Positions 62,322 to 64,000 of a stretch of 64,000 bases of DNA are shown piece after piece (positions within the stretch are counted from its first letter, which is position 1; every line of letters starts with the position of its first letter). The stretch spans positions 28,990,307 through 29,054,306 of the forward strand of contig OX243814.1 of NCBI GenBank assembly GCA_945859605.1, in the 5' to 3' direction. The translations under genes were made by a program, and so were the position numbers. This DNA is from Lumbricus rubellus. Its lineage: Eukaryota > Annelida > Clitellata > Crassiclitellata > Lumbricidae. The notes beneath the pieces are model-generated. The model searched no databases, was not told the origin of the DNA, and worked only from the letters and a program-made list of their open reading frames with translations.

Positions 62322-62455
62322 ACTGTATTTTAAGTTGGTTGCCAAACACATGTTACTGTATTTTAAGTTGGTTACCAAACACATGTTACTGTATTTTAAG
62401 TTGGTTACCAAACACATGTTACTGTATTTTAAGTTGGTTACCAAACACATGTTAC
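62322..62455. repeat. 33-base tandem repeat, four copies
   Basis: Units of tactgtattttaagttggtt plus accaaacacatgt are almost identical; a length of 33 keeps both strands open in one frame. Confidence 0.95.
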
Positions 62456-62504
62456 ATGTCCGTATACTTGATGGCTAATTCCTTAAGTCTTGTGTAGCAT
62501 GCCC

Positions 62505-62815
62505 ATAGCATGCCACCTCGCTGCGTCCTCTTAGGTCCTCTGATCGGCTTCACCTCTTTGTCCCTCGAGTCAGGACCACCATGGCTCAATCCCGATCATT
62601 TGCCTTCATTGGAATCGGCTTCCACCATCATTTCGCTCTGCCATTCTTTCTGATAGTGTATCCTCGTCTTTCTTTCGTCTAGAAACTTGCCTTTTTCTCG
62701 GAGTTGAACGCATTGGGAACGCTTCTGAAAAGCACTTGCTGCGAGAAGCGCTTTCTAAATGGTCATATAAGATAAGATAAGATAAGATAAGATCAGATAC
62801 AATGCATTCTTTATT
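62505..62815 (+). mobile_element. 5'-truncated LINE with (GATAA)n tail
   Basis: ctgcgtcctcttaggtcctc, ttcgctctgcc, ttgcctttttctcggag and gcgctttctaaatggtca match 19620-19920, then ataagataagataagat. A deletion disrupts the frame. Confidence 0.9.
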
Positions 62816-62849
62816 TTCTTCTCCACTCTATGCAAATCTTCCACGCTTT

Positions 62850-63048
62850 ACTCCTTGCCCAACTCTCACTAAGTGATAACCTTTCTAAGGATTAAAGCAT
62901 ACTTCACATTATATGACCCGTCATCAAAATTTGATGAAGGGTCATAATACTGTGAGGTATGCTTTAATCCCTAGAAAGGTGACCACTTACTTTAACGGTT
63001 TAACCTAATCCCTAGGAAAGCGATGACTTAGTAAGAGTTGGGGCAAGG
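62850..63048. mobile_element. Foldback MITE, nested palindromes
   Basis: Outer arms ccttgcccaactctcactaa and (inverted) gagttggggcaagg; a second inner palindrome at about 62887-62987 is built from gattaaagcatac arms around gacccgtcatcaaaatttga. The motif cctttctaaggatta occurs three times in alternating orientation. Confidence 0.8.
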
Positions 63049-63610
63049 GCGTGCATTTAATGCACAATCTTCAGTCAGTCATCGTTGTTTATCTTAACAA
63101 AAGCTCATTGTCATCTTCGGCTTCGCTATTGTGCAGCACTGACAAAGCACCGATTACTGGAACTTCCCGTTGCCTTCATCCTTCAAGATCAGCCTCTGAA
63201 TCATTCCTTTGTACTCGGTGCCATAATTTCATCATCCTGTTTCTTCCATCACAAGAAGACTATTTGCGCCGATTTGCACAATAAAGGATTATCTTGATCG
63301 CATTTTCGTCCAACTCCGCAACCATCAATTATTATTCTCGCTTCTCGACGGCAGGAAGACAGGAAGCACTAAACCATGCACAATGCGTCTGCAATTTTCC
63401 GTTTATCATGGGAATCTCCCACTAGCACCATCTACTTCCTTCGACAGGGTAGCCTATAATACTTCCTTGGTTGTTCCGATGATCTTCCTTTCGTTGCTAC
63501 ATCGAGTGTTCAGGGATCTTGTAATTCCATCCCCCATTATAAAATGATCTCTATAGTAATAAAATAATTATTATTAGTGAATGTCGACGAACTCACTGAA
63601 AAATCGCTGT

Positions 63611-63883
63611 TCAGTAGTAACATTGGAATTTGAAACGTGACGGTTCAAATTTCATGGTCTTATTAAACGCATCTTGGCAGGGTATTAGGTGCCCGCACAT
63701 TTTGCAGCATATTTTATAAGAAGCAGAAGACTGATTCGAACAATCTGTAGAGGAGAGGACTATAATACGGGAATCGAACCGTGTCTTTAAAGATCGAGAT
63801 TCGCTCTTCAAGCGAGAGCAACTATATTCCCTCCGTCTATCATACGTCAGACTGTCGCCTATCGGTGCCATCCAAATAGACAC
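63611..63883 (-). other. Open frame of unknown significance
   Basis: Minus-strand frame of 90 codons, SIWMAPIGDSLTYDRRREYS to KICCKMCGHLIPCQ and FKFQCYY. It contains a tRNA box B-like ggttcgattcccg, suggesting that part of it is a tRNA-derived repeat. Not recognised. Confidence 0.25.
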
Positions 63884-64000
63884 CGACGTTTATCACAGAC
63901 TCCAAATCCTTTGCCGCAGTATACCTAAGCTTCTGCTTATAGCATCTGAGCCTTTAATCTGTACACCTCTAAGCCTTTTCTCAGCTATTATCGCCGATAA

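Larger units (their letters stand above)
58405..64000. other. Repeat-rich right flank without a supported gene
   Basis: Holds a TGGCTGG minisatellite, CT-rich sequence (59080-59980), a GC-moderate block with open frames (59980-60290), purine-rich and GGT tracts, SINE and LINE remnants and a foldback element. The plus-strand frame near 59980-60290 (FCQSLCSTQWSQQAAETSIW) has no recognised relatives or clear splice sites. Confidence 0.5.

Noticed and set aside
63740..63850. Possible tRNA gene on the minus strand (ggttcgattcccg)
   Set aside because: Box B is good but acceptor and T stems do not pair convincingly; more likely a tRNA-derived repeat.

Overview
This window is eukaryotic DNA, most likely from a marine invertebrate deuterostome such as an echinoderm. 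That is inferred from intron-rich genes with GT-AG junctions, a multiplexin-type collagen, abundant tRNA-derived SINEs, hAT-like and TTAA-flanked elements, very long trinucleotide arrays, and the palindrome AGGCCT recurring in the intergenic DNA. The sequence alone does not fix the species. There are no prokaryotic operons, CRISPR arrays or rRNA genes.

Layout. (1) About 1-28,700, plus strand: the 3' part of a collagen XV/XVIII-type (multiplexin) gene. I resolve 23 exons with compatible phases, coding 937 residues plus stop: interrupted Gly-X-Y domains, two acidic Ser-Gly-Ser-Gly sites suited to glycosaminoglycan attachment, a trimerization-like segment, a hinge and a complete endostatin domain ending at 27,780. 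The N-terminus lies upstream of the window. (2) 30,159-33,010, minus strand: a small four-exon gene for a TIR-like domain, whose first intron carries some 520 bases of CAT repeats. (3) 33,011-40,400: repeats, including a 1.65-kb TTAA-flanked element and a nest of hAT-like insertions. (4) 40,480-45,251, plus strand: a seven-exon gene for a FAM20B-like kinase (463 residues) with a type II membrane anchor. (5) 45,252-54,900: mostly repeats, including a large foldback element and a 2.4-kb hAT-like element with a perfect 8-base target duplication; one orphan cysteine-containing exon-like frame lies at 50,519-50,742. (6) 54,929-58,404: a candidate gene for a small secreted cysteine-containing protein with two alternative 3' ends. 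(7) 58,405-64,000: simple repeats, SINE and LINE remnants and a second foldback element.

Functional theme. The collagen has sites of the kind that carry glycosaminoglycan chains, and the FAM20B family phosphorylates xylose in the linker joining those chains to their core proteins. The two genes may act in one pathway, though their proximity may be chance. The TIR-like gene keeps a glutamate where NAD-cleaving TIR enzymes have theirs, but its N-terminus is uncertain. The most original items are the candidate secreted-protein locus, the kinase with an unusual catalytic loop, a probable GC-AG collagen intron and the nested transposon structures. All were read by eye; no database search or folding was run.
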